Assembly: GCF_017355165.1 (NCBI RefSeq)
Contig: NZ_JADILK010000001.1
Coordinates: forward strand, 310,001 to 374,000
Direction: 5' to 3'
Length of the DNA stretch: 64,000 nucleotides
Origin: Bacillus sp. SD075
GTDB lineage: Bacteria > Bacillota > Bacilli > Bacillales > DSM-1321
Shown here in pieces: positions 44,315 to 54,320 of this stretch. The stretch's first letter is position 1. Each line of letters opens with the position of its first letter. The translations under genes and the position numbers were made by a program. Under the pieces are notes generated by a model. The model made no database searches and was not told the origin of the DNA. It saw only the letters and a list, made by a program, of their open reading frames with translations.

Positions 44315-46720
44315 TTGAGCCAGCAGGATTCGTTGGATTTGTTTTCAGAAGAGAAAATGTTCATGAAAGGAAGTCATTTAGTGACGATCTTTCATAATGA
44401 GGATAATATGTACTCGGTTGTAAGAATTCGTGTGCATGAAACGAATCTGAATTATGAAGAGAAGGAAGCGGTCGTAACAGGTTATTTTCCAAGGATGCAT
44501 GAGGATGAGATCTATATATTTTATGGGGCCATGAAGGAACATCCGCGTTTTGGCCTTCAATTCCATGTAGAGCATTTTCGCAAGGATCTGCCACAATCCA
44601 AGGAAGGGATCGTCAGTTATTTATCAGGTGACCTTTTCAAGGGCATTGGGAAAAAAACAGCCGAAAGCATTGTTGAGACACTGGGTGAAAAGGCTATTTC
44701 AAAAATTCTGGCTCAGCCTTCGCTACTTGATGATATCCCGAAGCTATCCGGGGAAAAGGCAAAGGGCCTCTATGATACATTGGTCGAGCATCAAGGTCTG
44801 GAGCAGGTGATGATCGCCCTGAATCAATATGGCTTCGGTCCGCAGCTGTCGATGAAGATCTATCAAATGTATAAACAGGATACGATCACGATGGTTCAGG
44901 GAAATCCATATAAGCTCGTGGAGGATATTGAAGGGATTGGTTTTGGACGGGCGGATGAACTTGGGCATCATCTTGGCATTTCAGGCAGCCATCCCGACCG
45001 AATCAAGGCGGCGTGCTTGTATACGCTTGAATCACAATGCCTGCAGGACGGGAATATCTACATAGAAGCCGAGCAGTTATTGGAAGCGGTCAAGCGGCTG
45101 CTGGAGGAAAATAAACGGGATCGCATTGAGTTCACGAACATTTCCTCGGAAATAATCGAATTGACGCAAGAGGGGAAAATAGTTGTCGAGGATCAACGGA
45201 TTTATCCGCCTTCGCTATTCTATTCGGAAAAGGGAATCGTGATGAACATCAAGCGGCTGCTTGCTCAAACCGAGTATGAGGACCAGTTCCCGGAATCGGA
45301 GTTCTTGCTGGCACTTGGGGAGCTGGAAGAGCGGCTGGATGTTTCCTATGCCCCGGCACAAAAGGAAGCGATCCAAACAGCCCTTCAATCCCCCATGTTA
45401 ATCTTGACGGGGGGACCGGGTACCGGTAAGACGACAGTCATCAAAGGCATCGTCGAGCTATATGCAGAGTTGCATGGGGTATCCATGGACATTAACGATT
45501 ATAAAAAAGAAGGAAGCGATCCATTTCCATTCGTACTTGCGGCCCCAACTGGCCGTGCAGCGAAACGCATGGCCGAATCGACTGGGCTTCCCGCTGTTAC
45601 GATCCACCGTTTGCTGGGGTGGAATGGGAGTGAAGGCTTTTCCCATGATGAGGATAATCAGCTGGATGGCCGTATCGTGATCATCGATGAGGTTTCCATG
45701 GTGGATACGTGGCTGGCCCATCAATTGTTTAAAGCTCTGCCGGAAAATGTCCAAGTGATATTGGTTGGTGATGAAGATCAGCTGCCATCTGTTGGACCTG
45801 GGCAGGTTTTAAAGGATTTGCTTGCATCGAATTGTGTACCGACTGTCAGTCTGGAACATATTTATCGTCAAGCTGATGGCTCATCAATCATTGAATTGGC
45901 CCATGAAATCAAAAAAGGAAGGCTTCCGGATGATGTCACGAAACAACAAGAAGATCGATCGTTCATTCGCTGTCAAACAGGTCAAATCGCCCAAGTAATC
46001 GAAAAAGTGGTTGCCAATGCCAGAACGAAAGGCTTCACGGCCAAGGATATACAGGTGCTGGCCCCCATGTATAGAGGGCCTGCCGGGATTGATGCTTTGA
46101 ATAAAATGCTTCAGGAAGTGTTCAATGGCAATGCAGGGGAAAAGCGGCGTGAAATTAAATTCGGAGACGTGATATTTAGAACGGGAGATAAGGTCCTTCA
46201 GCTGGTGAACCAGCCAGAGGAAGGTGTCTTTAATGGCGATATGGGTGAAATCGTGTCCATATTGTTCGCTAAAGAAAATACCGATCATGTCGATAAAGTA
46301 ATCATATCGTTCGAAGGCATCGAAGTGACTTACACGAAACAGGACTTGAACCAGATTACACATGCATATTGCTGCTCCATCCATAAGTCGCAGGGAAGCG
46401 AATTCCCCATAGTCATCTTACCAGTAGTGAAAAGTTATTATCGGATGCTCCGCCGTAATTTATTGTATACGGCGATTACCCGCAGTAAGAATTTCTTGAT
46501 CCTTTGTGGTGAAGAAGATGCATTCCGTGTAGGGATCGAGCGTAATGATGAAATGCGCAGGAAAACGACTTTGCGTGAAAAGCTGAGGGAGATTTTGAGT
46601 GAAGAAGAAAGGCCGGTGGAAAAGGGAGAGGTGCATCAAAAATCGAGTTATCTTGAAATTCTCATGCATGCTGACCCGATGATCGGGATGGAGAATGTCA
46701 CGCCGTATGATTTTATGTAA
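44315..46720 (+). CDS. recD2: ATP-dependent DNA helicase RecD2 (YrrC)
   Basis: An SF1B 5'-3' helicase of about 801 residues, of the RecD2 type that works without RecBC. The N-terminal OB and HhH region includes GKKTAESIVETLGEKAI and GIGFGRADELGHHLGIS. The motor has Walker A LTGGPGTGKTTVIKG (about 365), Walker B RIVIIDEVSMVD, motif III VGDEDQLPSVGPGQ and C-terminal motifs AYCCSIHKSQGSEF and LLYTAITRSKNFL. The TTG at 44315 follows GGTGGGGAG; an ATG at 44294 in the same frame has no site. It acts in replication-fork and mismatch-type repair. Confidence 0.94.
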   Translation: MSQQDSLDLFSEEKMFMKGSHLVTIFHNEDNMYSVVRIRVHETNLNYEEKEAVVTGYFPRMHEDEIYIFYGAMKEHPRFGLQFHVEHFRKDLPQSKEGIVSYLSGDLFKGIGKKTAESIVETLGEKAISKILAQPSLLDDIPKLSGEKAKGLYDTLVEHQGLEQVMIALNQYGFGPQLSMKIYQMYKQDTITMVQGNPYKLVEDIEGIGFGRADELGHHLGISGSHPDRIKAACLYTLESQCLQDGNIYIEAEQLLEAVKRLLEENKRDRIEFTNISSEIIELTQEGKIVVEDQRIYPPSLFYSEKGIVMNIKRLLAQTEYEDQFPESEFLLALGELEERLDVSYAPAQKEAIQTALQSPMLILTGGPGTGKTTVIKGIVELYAELHGVSMDINDYKKEGSDPFPFVLAAPTGRAAKRMAESTGLPAVTIHRLLGWNGSEGFSHDEDNQLDGRIVIIDEVSMVDTWLAHQLFKALPENVQVILVGDEDQLPSVGPGQVLKDLLASNCVPTVSLEHIYRQADGSSIIELAHEIKKGRLPDDVTKQQEDRSFIRCQTGQIAQVIEKVVANARTKGFTAKDIQVLAPMYRGPAGIDALNKMLQEVFNGNAGEKRREIKFGDVIFRTGDKVLQLVNQPEEGVFNGDMGEIVSILFAKENTDHVDKVIISFEGIEVTYTKQDLNQITHAYCCSIHKSQGSEFPIVILPVVKSYYRMLRRNLLYTAITRSKNFLILCGEEDAFRVGIERNDEMRRKTTLREKLREILSEEERPVEKGEVHQKSSYLEILMHADPMIGMENVTPYDFM

Positions 46721-46813
46721 CGGGATCTTTTGACTGAATTTTGTTTAGAATTCATAGTTTTGGTGGAACTAATATAGAATATAACTTAAACGTGAAAGAG
46801 TAGGGGGGATTTG

Positions 46814-47380
46814 ATGAAAAAAGGGTGGATAATAGGAATAGTCGTTGCCGTTTTACTGGTCATTTATGGGGCATCTTCGTACAACGGCCTTGTAAGTGCC
46901 AATGAAGATGTGGACAATAAATGGTCACAGGTGGATAACCAATTGAAACGAAGAGCGGATTTGATTCCGAATCTTGTCGAAACGGTGAAGGGTTATGCTT
47001 CGCATGAAACGGAAGCCATTAAAGCGGTCAGTGATGCACGCTCGAAGTTGGCAGGTGCCAATTCTACTGAAGATGCGATTGAAGCCGATCAAGAATTGAG
47101 CGGGGCCTTGAGCCGTCTTTTGGTGGTTGTCGAGAACTATCCGGATTTAAAGGCCAATGAGAACTTTAAGGGTCTCATGGATAGTTTGGAAGGAACGGAA
47201 AATCGACTGACGGTAGCACGAAAAGACTATAATGATGAAGTTACCAACTATAATAAGATGATTAAACGATTTCCGAAGAATATGATGGCAGCAGCGTTCG
47301 GGTTCGATGTCAAACCATATTTTGAAGTGACCGATCAAGAAAAAGAAACGCCAAAGGTTGATTTCGGGAGCGATAAATAA
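46814..47380 (+). CDS. lemA: LemA-family protein
   Basis: A 188-residue protein with one N-terminal membrane helix (about 4-21), then the LemA helical bundle. The hallmark is NEDVDNKWSQVDNQLKRRAD followed by LIPNLVETVKGYASHE, ending in the family block FPKNMMAAAFGFDVKPYFEV. Biochemical function is not established; LemA and TPM-domain proteins are commonly co-encoded, as here. The ATG at 46814 follows AGGGGGG at good spacing. Its stop overlaps the next start by one base (TAATG). Confidence 0.92.
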   Translation: MKKGWIIGIVVAVLLVIYGASSYNGLVSANEDVDNKWSQVDNQLKRRADLIPNLVETVKGYASHETEAIKAVSDARSKLAGANSTEDAIEADQELSGALSRLLVVVENYPDLKANENFKGLMDSLEGTENRLTVARKDYNDEVTNYNKMIKRFPKNMMAAAFGFDVKPYFEVTDQEKETPKVDFGSDK

Positions 47381-48153
47381 TGAAAAAACTCGCTGTGTTT
47401 GCGCTATTCTCCATTCTTATGTGCAGTTTAGCAAACGTGGTCGCAGCACAACCTAATATTCCTGAACCAGTTGGCGATATATATGTTCAGGACTTCGCCG
47501 AAGTCCTGGATGATCAGGAAAAATCCGACCTCATCGAGCTTGGGAAACGCTTGGATGATGCCACAAAAGCACAAATTTCCGTTTTGACGGTTGATTCGAT
47601 GGAAGGATCCGAGATCGAGGAGTACTCGGTCGAGGCTTTGAGAGCATTCAAGCTTGGGGATGCCGAGCTGAACAATGGTGTCCTCATTGTTCTGGCCATG
47701 GAAGAACAGAAAATCCGTATTGAAGTGGGGTACGGATTGGAAGGGGCCATTACCGATATAAAATCCGGTCAGATTTTGGACAATGTGGCTATCCCTGCGC
47801 TGAAAGAGGGTAAATATGATGTTGCCCTGACGGAAACCTATAAGGCCGTATATAACGATGTCACGAAAGAATACAACTTAGGTGACGAGTTTTTTCAAGA
47901 TCTCTCCGTTCAGCCAGAGTCAGAAAACTTTCAGCCATCAGGTTTACAGATTTTCCTCATTATCATCGTAGTCATCATCGTATTCATCCTCGATGCCAAG
48001 TTCTTTAAAGGATTTTTCCTTCAAACGCTAATCAATATCATTTTGATATTCATCAGTCGCGGAGGCGGCGGTGGCCGTGGAGGCGGCAGCGGCGGTCCAC
48101 GCGGAGGCGGAGGCGGAAGTTCCGGTGGCGGAGGTGCCAGCAGGGGATGGTAA
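47380..48153 (+). CDS. TPM-domain membrane protein (YgcG-like)
   Basis: A 257-residue protein. It has a signal peptide (about 1-23), a TPM/TLP18.3 phosphatase-like domain (VQDFAEVLDDQEKSDLIELG, VGYGLEGAITD), a membrane helix (about 187-206), a second hydrophobic stretch, and a Gly-rich tail ending GGGASRGW. The Gly-rich end after the membrane segment is characteristic of YgcG-type proteins. It is translationally coupled to lemA. Function is unclear; roles in envelope homeostasis are proposed for the family. Confidence 0.9.
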   Translation: MKKLAVFALFSILMCSLANVVAAQPNIPEPVGDIYVQDFAEVLDDQEKSDLIELGKRLDDATKAQISVLTVDSMEGSEIEEYSVEALRAFKLGDAELNNGVLIVLAMEEQKIRIEVGYGLEGAITDIKSGQILDNVAIPALKEGKYDVALTETYKAVYNDVTKEYNLGDEFFQDLSVQPESENFQPSGLQIFLIIIVVIIVFILDAKFFKGFFLQTLINIILIFISRGGGGGRGGGSGGPRGGGGGSSGGGGASRGW

Positions 48154-48165
48154 AGCAGATGGATC

Positions 48166-48191
48166 AGACCGGGAAACCGGTCTTTTTTTTA
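48166..48191 (+). terminator. Terminator of the lemA unit
   Basis: AGACCGG (48166-48172) pairs perfectly with CCGGTCT (48177-48183) around a GAAA tetraloop, followed by eight T. Confidence 0.93.
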
Positions 48192-48300
48192 TGCCTGTTC
48201 CCTGTATTTCCGGAAGATCGAGCAACAATGGAAAACCTTTCAGCACATCTATTTTCAGCAGTAAAGAAATAATAAAAATGTTCGGAAAGGCGGGATCACC

Positions 48301-48759
48301 TTGCGGACGTTTTCATTATTGAAAGGAATGCCGGTTTTTACGATCAAAGGAGAAAGAATCGGCATAGTCCACGATTTATCAATTTCTGAAATGGGTCAGG
48401 TAACAGGCTTGGTCGTTCATCAGCAAGCATTGTTCAAAAGAGCTTTTCATTTGAAACTTGACGATATTTCTTCATTCGGTCCAGATGGGATCGTCATCAT
48501 GCAACTGGATTCAAGCTTAAGGAAAGTGCCGGCGGATTCCATATGCCTATCGAAGGACGAATTATTGGGGCGCATGCTTTTTTCAGAAATGGGCGAAGAA
48601 TTGGGTTTACTGCAGGATGTATATTTCAGGGAAAAAATGGGCACGATTATAGCGTATGAAACAACGGATGGGTTTTTCTCGGAGTCGACAGTGATAGAAT
48701 CAAAACAGCCGCCTGCATTAGGGAAGGATACCATCATTGTTTCAGTTTATGAACAGTGA
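48301..48759 (+). CDS. yrrD: PRC-barrel domain protein (YrrD)
   Basis: A 152-residue protein with two PRC-barrel-like halves. The first starts LKGMPVFTIKGERIGIVHDL (about 7-26) and the second near LLGRMLFSEMGEELGLLQDV. B. subtilis YrrD is at the same locus. PRC-barrels are small beta domains of unknown role in these proteins. TTG at 48301 is the start, with a weak AAAGGCGGGAT site. The 3' end contains the ribosome site for the following zinc-ribbon gene. Confidence 0.88.
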   Translation: MRTFSLLKGMPVFTIKGERIGIVHDLSISEMGQVTGLVVHQQALFKRAFHLKLDDISSFGPDGIVIMQLDSSLRKVPADSICLSKDELLGRMLFSEMGEELGLLQDVYFREKMGTIIAYETTDGFFSESTVIESKQPPALGKDTIIVSVYEQ

Positions 48760-48769
48760 GGTGTCCATT

Positions 48770-48964
48770 TTGGAAATTAAATGTCCGAATTGCCGCAGTA
48801 AAGATGTTGGGAAGATTGGCGTGAATCAATATTATTGTTGGAATTGCTTTATTGAAATGACTCTATCCGAAGGGTTCATTAATACGCACCAAGTCGAGGA
48901 AGATGGAAGTTTAAGCTCATTGGACGATTTGTTTGAGGAAAATGACCGCCGCTTCAGTATGTAA
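48770..48964 (+). CDS. Small zinc-ribbon protein
   Basis: A 64-residue protein beginning LEIKCPNCRSKDVGKIG, then YYCWNCFIEMTL: two CxxC pairs 16 residues apart, a classic zinc ribbon. The C-terminal half is acidic (DGSLSSLDDLFEENDRRF). I chose the TTG at 48770 because GAGGTG lies six bases before it. It is close to the small YrzR/YrzQ genes found after yrrD in Bacillus; exact identity is uncertain. Confidence 0.8.
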   Translation: MEIKCPNCRSKDVGKIGVNQYYCWNCFIEMTLSEGFINTHQVEEDGSLSSLDDLFEENDRRFSM

Positions 48965-48986
48965 TTTAACGGAAGAGGTGTTTGCA

Positions 48987-49100
48987 ATGGCTAGACGTTC
49001 ACGGAATACTCTAATGAATATGGGTTCGGACTTGATGAACTCGAAGATGATCAAACGGAACATGAAGAAAATACGCAAAAGATTAAAGTCATTATTATAG
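48987..49100 (+). CDS. Small basic protein, 37 aa (YrzQ-like)
   Basis: A 37-codon gene with AGAGGTG eight bases before the ATG, beginning MARRSRNTLMNMGSDLMNSK and ending in a Lys/Arg-rich helix. It is followed at once by a good terminator, and it lies where B. subtilis carries very small yrz genes, both of which support a real gene. Family assignment to YrzQ/DUF3918 is a guess. Confidence 0.7.
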   Translation: MARRSRNTLMNMGSDLMNSKMIKRNMKKIRKRLKSLL

Positions 49101-49107
49101 CGGGAAT

Positions 49108-49138
49108 GAGTGTCCTGATAATGAGGGCACTCTTTTTT
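49108..49138 (+). terminator. Terminator after the 37-aa gene
   Basis: GAGTGTCCT (49108-49116) pairs with AGGGCACTC (49124-49132), with one G-T pair, followed by six T. Confidence 0.88.
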
Positions 49139-49191
49139 ATGTATGAAAACCTTCCGCCTTTCGAAGAATAAATAAGCGGGAGGTGTTTTTA

Positions 49192-50268
49192 GTGAGTATT
49201 CGTCTAAAGTGGTTCTATCGCCTGGGTTTTTTACTGCTCTTATTTTTCGTTATCTATATTTTTTTGAAACTTAAGCCCATGTGGGGACCTGCCGTTACTG
49301 TATGTGTGACGGTACTGCTGCCTTTTTTGATTGGTGCGTTCATCAGTTACTTGCTGCACCCTGTAGTGGAATATTTAAATGAAAAAGGGATGCGGCGCTG
49401 GCTTTCGATTACGATCATCTATTTGTTGTTTTTCGGAGGAATCGGCTTTGCTGTGTATAAAGGTATTCCAGTGATGGTCAGCCAGGTACGCGAGCTGTCG
49501 GAAAGCGTACCGGAACTGGTTGAGCAGTATCAGGGCAGGATCGATAAGCTCAACCATCAGACGGCGGCCTGGCCGTTCGGAATTCATGAAAGATTCGAAG
49601 AAGGTGTCACCCTTTTCGAAAATTGGCTGAAGCGAATACCTGAAAAGGCGATGGAGTATGCCATGAAGATGCTTGATTTCATCCTTCTGATCGCGTTGAT
49701 TCCATTCATTGCTTTTTATATCCTGAAAGATTTCACAGCCTTAAAAAAAATGGCATGGTATATGACCCCGAAGAAGTGGCGCAAGCAGGGACGGGCATTC
49801 GTTCGTGATGTGGATGCGTCGCTTGGCGGCTATATCCGCGGACAAATCATCGTCTGTGTCGTGATCGGGTTGATTTCCTCATTGCTTTTCTGGATAGTCG
49901 GGATGCAATATCCGCTTCTATTGGGGGCGATAATCGGAATAACGAATGTCATTCCGTATTTCGGACCGATCATTGGGGCCATTCCCGCAGTGATCATCGC
50001 CGCGACAATGTCTGTAAAAATGGTGTTGATCATCGCCTTAATCGTGCTGGTGCTCCAATTTCTCGAGGGGAATATCCTATCGCCGCTCATAGTCGGTAAA
50101 AGCCTCCATATGCATCCGCTGTTCATCATGCTTGCATTATTGGCCGGAGGTGAAATAGGCGGGATCATGGGCATGGTCCTTTCGATTCCCATCCTGGCTG
50201 TGTTGAAAGTTTTTGTCCTTCATGCCCGCGTTCACTTTAGAAAGAAGCCGCCCCTTATTGACAAATAA
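49192..50268 (+). CDS. yrrI: AI-2E/PerM-family membrane transporter (YrrI)
   Basis: A polytopic protein of about 358 residues with seven to eight helices, of the PerM/AI-2E exporter family. Family blocks are LPFLIGAFISYLLHPVVEYL (about 43-62), LIALIPFIAFYILKDF, the amphipathic SLGGYIRGQIIVCVVIG and GVTNVIP-like IIGITNVIPYFGPIIGAIP, and FLEGNILSPLIVGKSLHMHP. Substrate unknown; B. subtilis YrrI sits before alaS likewise. GTG at 49192 follows GGAGG by eight bases; GTG 49183 is too close to the site. Confidence 0.9.
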   Translation: MSIRLKWFYRLGFLLLLFFVIYIFLKLKPMWGPAVTVCVTVLLPFLIGAFISYLLHPVVEYLNEKGMRRWLSITIIYLLFFGGIGFAVYKGIPVMVSQVRELSESVPELVEQYQGRIDKLNHQTAAWPFGIHERFEEGVTLFENWLKRIPEKAMEYAMKMLDFILLIALIPFIAFYILKDFTALKKMAWYMTPKKWRKQGRAFVRDVDASLGGYIRGQIIVCVVIGLISSLLFWIVGMQYPLLLGAIIGITNVIPYFGPIIGAIPAVIIAATMSVKMVLIIALIVLVLQFLEGNILSPLIVGKSLHMHPLFIMLALLAGGEIGGIMGMVLSIPILAVLKVFVLHARVHFRKKPPLIDK

Positions 50269-50286
50269 AAGTCTTGTGAATATAAT
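50258..50286 (+). promoter_or_regulatory. Consensus promoter of the alaS T-box transcript
   Basis: TTGACA (50258-50263) and TATAAT (50281-50286) are both perfect and separated by 17 bases. The -35 lies inside the last codons of the transporter gene. Confidence 0.9.
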
Positions 50287-50309
50287 CCATTACATAAGAT
50301 AATTCGTTG

Positions 50310-50537
50310 AAGGATGAAGTATGCTGAAGTCCATCTAAAAGAGAGGGGTCCCCCAGGCTGAAAGGGACCGCCAGGTGAAGAGCAGCAGAAAGCTAGTCCT
50401 GAGAGCAGCTAATACCTGCCGTCACGCCGCGTTAAGGCTTTTATGAAGGTGATGGGCCTAGGATGAATTCCTGCGTCCGTAATCAGGGTGGTACCGCGAG
50501 TCAACTCTCGTCCCTGTTTTTGGGATGAGGGTTTTTT
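50310..50537 (+). promoter_or_regulatory. T-box riboswitch of alaS
   Basis: This leader holds the T-box AATCAGGGTGGTACCGCG (50481-50498), whose TGGTACC bulge contacts the CCA end of uncharged tRNA. Downstream lies a terminator formed by CTCTCGTCCC (50505-50514) with GGGATGAGGG (50522-50531) and six T. The 5' half contains the stem I blocks AGAGAGGGG and a GGTG. Uncharged tRNA-Ala should favour antitermination. I could not assign the specifier triplet with certainty. Confidence 0.95.
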
Positions 50538-50578
50538 GTGTGCTCAAAATTACATAATTTTAAAAGGAGGATATATAT

Positions 50579-53215
50579 ATGAAGTATTTAACTGGTGCTC
50601 AAATCCGCCAAATGTATTTAGATTTTTTTAGTGAAAAAGGCCATAATATCGAACCAAGTGCGTCATTGGTTCCTCATGAAGATCCATCATTGCTGTGGAT
50701 CAATTCCGGGGTGGCGACGTTAAAGAAATATTTTGATGGACGGGTGATCCCTGAAAATCCAAGGATTACAAATGCTCAAAAGGCCATCCGTACTAACGAT
50801 ATTGAAAACGTGGGGAAAACGGCACGGCATCATACGTTTTTCGAAATGCTCGGAAACTTCTCCATTGGTGAATATTTCAAAGAAGAAGCCATTACATGGG
50901 CATGGGAATTTTTGACGGATGAAAAATGGATTGGGTTCGACAAAGATAAATTGGCTGTGACGATCCATCCTGAAGATGATGAAGCATTCGAACTCTGGAA
51001 TAAGAAAATCGGTGTTCCTGCTGAAAGGATCATTCGCCTGGAAGAAAACTTCTGGGATATCGGTGAGGGTCCAAGCGGCCCGAATACAGAGATTTTCTAT
51101 GACCGCGGACCAGCATATGGTGATGATCCGAATGATCCGGAACTATATCCAGGAGGGGAAAATGAACGGCATCTGGAAGTTTGGAACCTTGTGTTTTCTC
51201 AATTCAACCACAATCCTGACGGTTCTTACACACCGCTTCCAAAGAAAAATATCGATACAGGCATGGGCCTTGAACGTATGGCTTCCGTCGTTCAAGATGT
51301 GGCGACGAACTATGATACAGATTTATTCATGCCAATCATCCGGGCAGTCGAAGAGATTTCCGATGTGAAGTATGGTATCGATTCAGAAAAGGATGTTGCA
51401 TTCAAGGTCATTGCCGACCATATTCGTACGGTAGCCTTTGCAGTAGGTGACGGTGCTCTTCCATCCAACGAAGGCCGCGGTTATGTATTGCGCCGTTTAC
51501 TCCGCAGAGCGGTTCGATATGCTAAGCAAATCAACATCAATCGACCATTCATGTTCGAGCTTGTGACTGTCGTCGGTGAAATCATGAAAGACTTCTACCC
51601 TGAAGTCCTCAAGAATAAGGAGTTCATTGCAAAAGTAATCAAAAATGAAGAGGAACGCTTCCATGAAACTCTAAATGATGGTCTGTCCATCCTTTCTGAG
51701 GTCATTAAAAAGGAAAAGGGAAAAGGCGGCACGACCATTCCGGGCAGTGATGCATTCCGTTTATATGACACATATGGTTTCCCGATTGAATTAACGGAAG
51801 AATATGCAGAAGAAGAAGGCATGACGGTCGATCAAGCTGGATTTGAAAAAGAGATGGATGCACAGCGTGAACGTGCCCGTTCCGCACGACAAGATGTTGA
51901 TTCCATGCAAATCCAGGGCGGGGTATTGGGTGATATTAAAGTAGAAAGTGAATTTGTCGGCTATGATCAAGTTGCTGTCGAAGCCAAAGTTGCTGCCATC
52001 ATAAAAAATGGCGAGCTTGTAACGGAGGCACAAGAAGGTGAAGAAGTTCAAGTGATCCTGAACAAGACTCCTTTCTACGCGGAAAGCGGCGGACAAATAG
52101 CTGATATAGGAACGATGGCCAGTGAATCCGTGAAGGTTGATGTCCAGGATGTCCAAAAAGCTCCTAATGGCCAAAATCTGCACCGTGTAACAGTAATTGC
52201 AGGCACATTAATATCAGATTCCGATATCGTTGCTACAGTCAATCAAGAAAATCGCATCCATATCACGAAAAACCATACAGCGACGCATCTTCTGCATCAG
52301 GCGTTGAAAGATGTTCTTGGTACACATGTCAACCAAGCTGGTTCACTCGTACAGGCTGAGCGCCTACGCTTCGATTTCTCTCATTTTGGCCAGATCACGG
52401 CGGAAGAGATTGAACAGATCGAAACGATTGTAAATGAAAAGATTTGGCAAAGCTTGCAAGTGAATACGGATTATAAAAACATCGAAGAAGCAAAGGCGAT
52501 GGGCGCAATGGCCTTGTTCGGCGAAAAATATGGCAAGATTGTCCGTGTCGTTCAAATAGGCGATTACAGTCTTGAACTATGCGGAGGGGTCCACGTTCCG
52601 AATACAGCGGTGATCGGCTTGTTCAAGATCGTTTCCGAAAGCGGAATCGGTGCAGGGACTCGCCGTATAGAAGCGGTAACGGGTGCCGGGGCATACAAAT
52701 TGATGACGGATCAAATCGGTGTCTTGAAAGATGCGGCTGCTAAATTGAAAACGAATTTGAAAGATGTGCCTTCAAGAATCGAAACGGTTCTAGCTGAAGT
52801 GAAGGATCTTCATCGTGAAAATGAAAGCTTGACTGCAAAATTAAGCAATATTGAAGCTGGCAGCCTTGTTTCTAACGTAAAAGAAATTAATGGTGTACAA
52901 GTATTGGTGGCAAAGGTTCAAGCTACAGACATGAATAATTTACGTGCGATGGCTGATGATTTGAAACAAAAACTTGATTCTGTCATTATCGTATTAGGTT
53001 CCGCCCAAGGTGATAAAGTCAATTTGATTGCCGGAGTTACGAAGGATTATATCGAACGCGGTTTCCATGCAGGTAAATTAATCAAGGAAGTCGCATCTCG
53101 TTGCGGTGGCGGCGGCGGCGGACGCCCAGATATGGCACAAGCAGGTGGAAAAGACCCAGAAAAATTGGATTCTGCACTTAATTTTGTTGAAGAATGGGTC
53201 TTAACGATTTCATAA
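50579..53215 (+). CDS. alaS: Alanyl-tRNA synthetase
   Basis: An 878-residue enzyme, the usual bacterial length, that charges tRNA-Ala. The class II core begins [20 protein letters not shown] and has motif blocks [20 protein letters not shown] and [11 protein letters not shown]. The editing domain carries [12 protein letters not shown] and CGGVHVPNT, whose His and Cys bind zinc. The C-terminal domain ends with [20 protein letters not shown]. Expression is controlled by the T-box leader. AAAGGAGG lies eight bases before the ATG. Confidence 0.98.
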   Translation: MKYLTGAQIRQMYLDFFSEKGHNIEPSASLVPHEDPSLLWINSGVATLKKYFDGRVIPENPRITNAQKAIRTNDIENVGKTARHHTFFEMLGNFSIGEYFKEEAITWAWEFLTDEKWIGFDKDKLAVTIHPEDDEAFELWNKKIGVPAERIIRLEENFWDIGEGPSGPNTEIFYDRGPAYGDDPNDPELYPGGENERHLEVWNLVFSQFNHNPDGSYTPLPKKNIDTGMGLERMASVVQDVATNYDTDLFMPIIRAVEEISDVKYGIDSEKDVAFKVIADHIRTVAFAVGDGALPSNEGRGYVLRRLLRRAVRYAKQININRPFMFELVTVVGEIMKDFYPEVLKNKEFIAKVIKNEEERFHETLNDGLSILSEVIKKEKGKGGTTIPGSDAFRLYDTYGFPIELTEEYAEEEGMTVDQAGFEKEMDAQRERARSARQDVDSMQIQGGVLGDIKVESEFVGYDQVAVEAKVAAIIKNGELVTEAQEGEEVQVILNKTPFYAESGGQIADIGTMASESVKVDVQDVQKAPNGQNLHRVTVIAGTLISDSDIVATVNQENRIHITKNHTATHLLHQALKDVLGTHVNQAGSLVQAERLRFDFSHFGQITAEEIEQIETIVNEKIWQSLQVNTDYKNIEEAKAMGAMALFGEKYGKIVRVVQIGDYSLELCGGVHVPNTAVIGLFKIVSESGIGAGTRRIEAVTGAGAYKLMTDQIGVLKDAAAKLKTNLKDVPSRIETVLAEVKDLHRENESLTAKLSNIEAGSLVSNVKEINGVQVLVAKVQATDMNNLRAMADDLKQKLDSVIIVLGSAQGDKVNLIAGVTKDYIERGFHAGKLIKEVASRCGGGGGGRPDMAQAGGKDPEKLDSALNFVEEWVLTIS

Positions 53216-53281
53216 TCAATGAAAAGTGTTGTACAATGAAGATAATAATGGATTCTGGACGCTGAGGAGAGGTGCATGATA

Positions 53282-53551
53282 ATGAGTTCCTTTGATAAAA
53301 CGATGAAATTTAATTTTCCCGAAGAACCATTCGAAAGAGATGTACAGGAAGTATTGTCTCAAGTTTATGTTGCACTTCAGGAAAAAGGGTATAACCCGAT
53401 TAACCAGATTGTCGGTTATCTATTATCTGGTGACCCGGCTTACATCCCTCGCCATATGGATGCTCGAAACATTATTCGCAAGCTTGAACGCGATGAGATC
53501 ATCGAAGAATTGGTTAAATCGTATCTTAAGAACCATCGAGAGGAATACTAA
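53282..53551 (+). CDS. ireB: IreB-family regulatory phosphoprotein (YrzL, UPF0297)
   Basis: An 89-residue protein starting [20 protein letters not shown], with the conserved block [20 protein letters not shown] followed by RHMDARN. IreB is a substrate of the PASTA-type Ser/Thr kinase and affects cephalosporin resistance in enterococci; a conserved Thr near the N-terminus (DKTMKF) is the expected phosphosite region. The ATG at 53282 is chosen by family start and AGGTG spacing. It overlaps ruvX by one base. Confidence 0.94.
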   Translation: MSSFDKTMKFNFPEEPFERDVQEVLSQVYVALQEKGYNPINQIVGYLLSGDPAYIPRHMDARNIIRKLERDEIIEELVKSYLKNHREEY

Positions 53552-53976
53552 TGCGCACAATGGGACTTGATTTAGGTTCAAAAACCATCGGCGTTGCCGT
53601 GAGTGACGCGATGGGCTGGACTGCACAAGGATTGGAAACAATCAAAATTAACGAAGCTGGAAATGACTTCGGCTTTAAACGTCTCAATGAAATAATAAAA
53701 GAACATGAAGTTTCTAAAATTGTCCTCGGTTTACCCAAAAATATGAACGGAACCGTTGGACCGCGCGGTGAGATCAGCCAAGATTTCGCCAAGCGTTTAG
53801 AAAACAAATTCAAGCTGCCGGTGTTTCTCTGGGATGAACGGTTGACAACTATGGCAGCTGAACGTGTTCTTCTTGAGGCGGACGTGAGCCGAAGCAAACG
53901 CAAGAAAGTCATTGATAAAATGGCAGCTGTCATGATTCTACAAGGTTTCTTGGACAGACAAACAAATTCAATATGA
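53551..53976 (+). CDS. ruvX: Putative pre-16S rRNA nuclease / Holliday-junction resolvase (YqgF/RuvX)
   Basis: A 141-residue RNase H-fold nuclease of the YqgF family. It starts [19 protein letters not shown], where the first Asp is catalytic. [18 protein letters not shown] and [19 protein letters not shown] (Glu and catalytic region) follow, then [18 protein letters not shown] with the last acidic residue. The family was first called a Holliday-junction resolvase and is now linked to 16S rRNA 5' maturation. It is translationally coupled to ireB. Confidence 0.94.
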   Translation: MRTMGLDLGSKTIGVAVSDAMGWTAQGLETIKINEAGNDFGFKRLNEIIKEHEVSKIVLGLPKNMNGTVGPRGEISQDFAKRLENKFKLPVFLWDERLTTMAAERVLLEADVSRSKRKKVIDKMAAVMILQGFLDRQTNSI

Positions 53977-53987
53977 GGTGAATACAA

Positions 53988-54275
53988 ATGGAACACGGTG
54001 AAAACAACATTACAGTAGTAGATGAAAACGGAAATGAGCAGCTTTGCGAAATCCTTTTCACATTCGACTCAGATAAATTCAACAAATCTTATGTACTTTA
54101 CTATCCGATGTCTGCAGAAGATGAAGAGGAAGAAATTGAAATCCACGCTTCATCATTCGTACCAAGCGAAGATAATAAAGATGGTGAACTTACTCCGATC
54201 GAAACAGAAGAAGAATGGGATCTTGTCGAAGAAATGTTAAATACATTCCTTGACCAAGAAGAAGCGGAAGAATAA
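53988..54275 (+). CDS. yrzB: DUF1292 protein (YrzB)
   Basis: A 95-residue acidic protein with the DUF1292 pattern: [19 protein letters not shown] (about 7-25), then KSYVLYYP, and a Glu-rich C-terminal half ending [19 protein letters not shown]. It is always next to ireB and ruvX in Firmicutes; function unknown. GAGGTG precedes the ATG. Confidence 0.93.
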   Translation: MEHGENNITVVDENGNEQLCEILFTFDSDKFNKSYVLYYPMSAEDEEEEIEIHASSFVPSEDNKDGELTPIETEEEWDLVEEMLNTFLDQEEAEE

Positions 54276-54286
54276 GATTAGAAAAA

Positions 54287-54317
54287 AACCGGCCCCTAAA
54301 GGTCGGTTTTTTTTTGA
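54287..54317 (+). terminator. Terminator of the alaS-yrzB unit
   Basis: AACCGGCC (54287-54294) pairs with GGTCGGTT (54301-54308) around CCTAAA and is followed by a run of T. A near-duplicate lies 87 bases downstream. Confidence 0.9.
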
Positions 54318-54320
54318 TAA

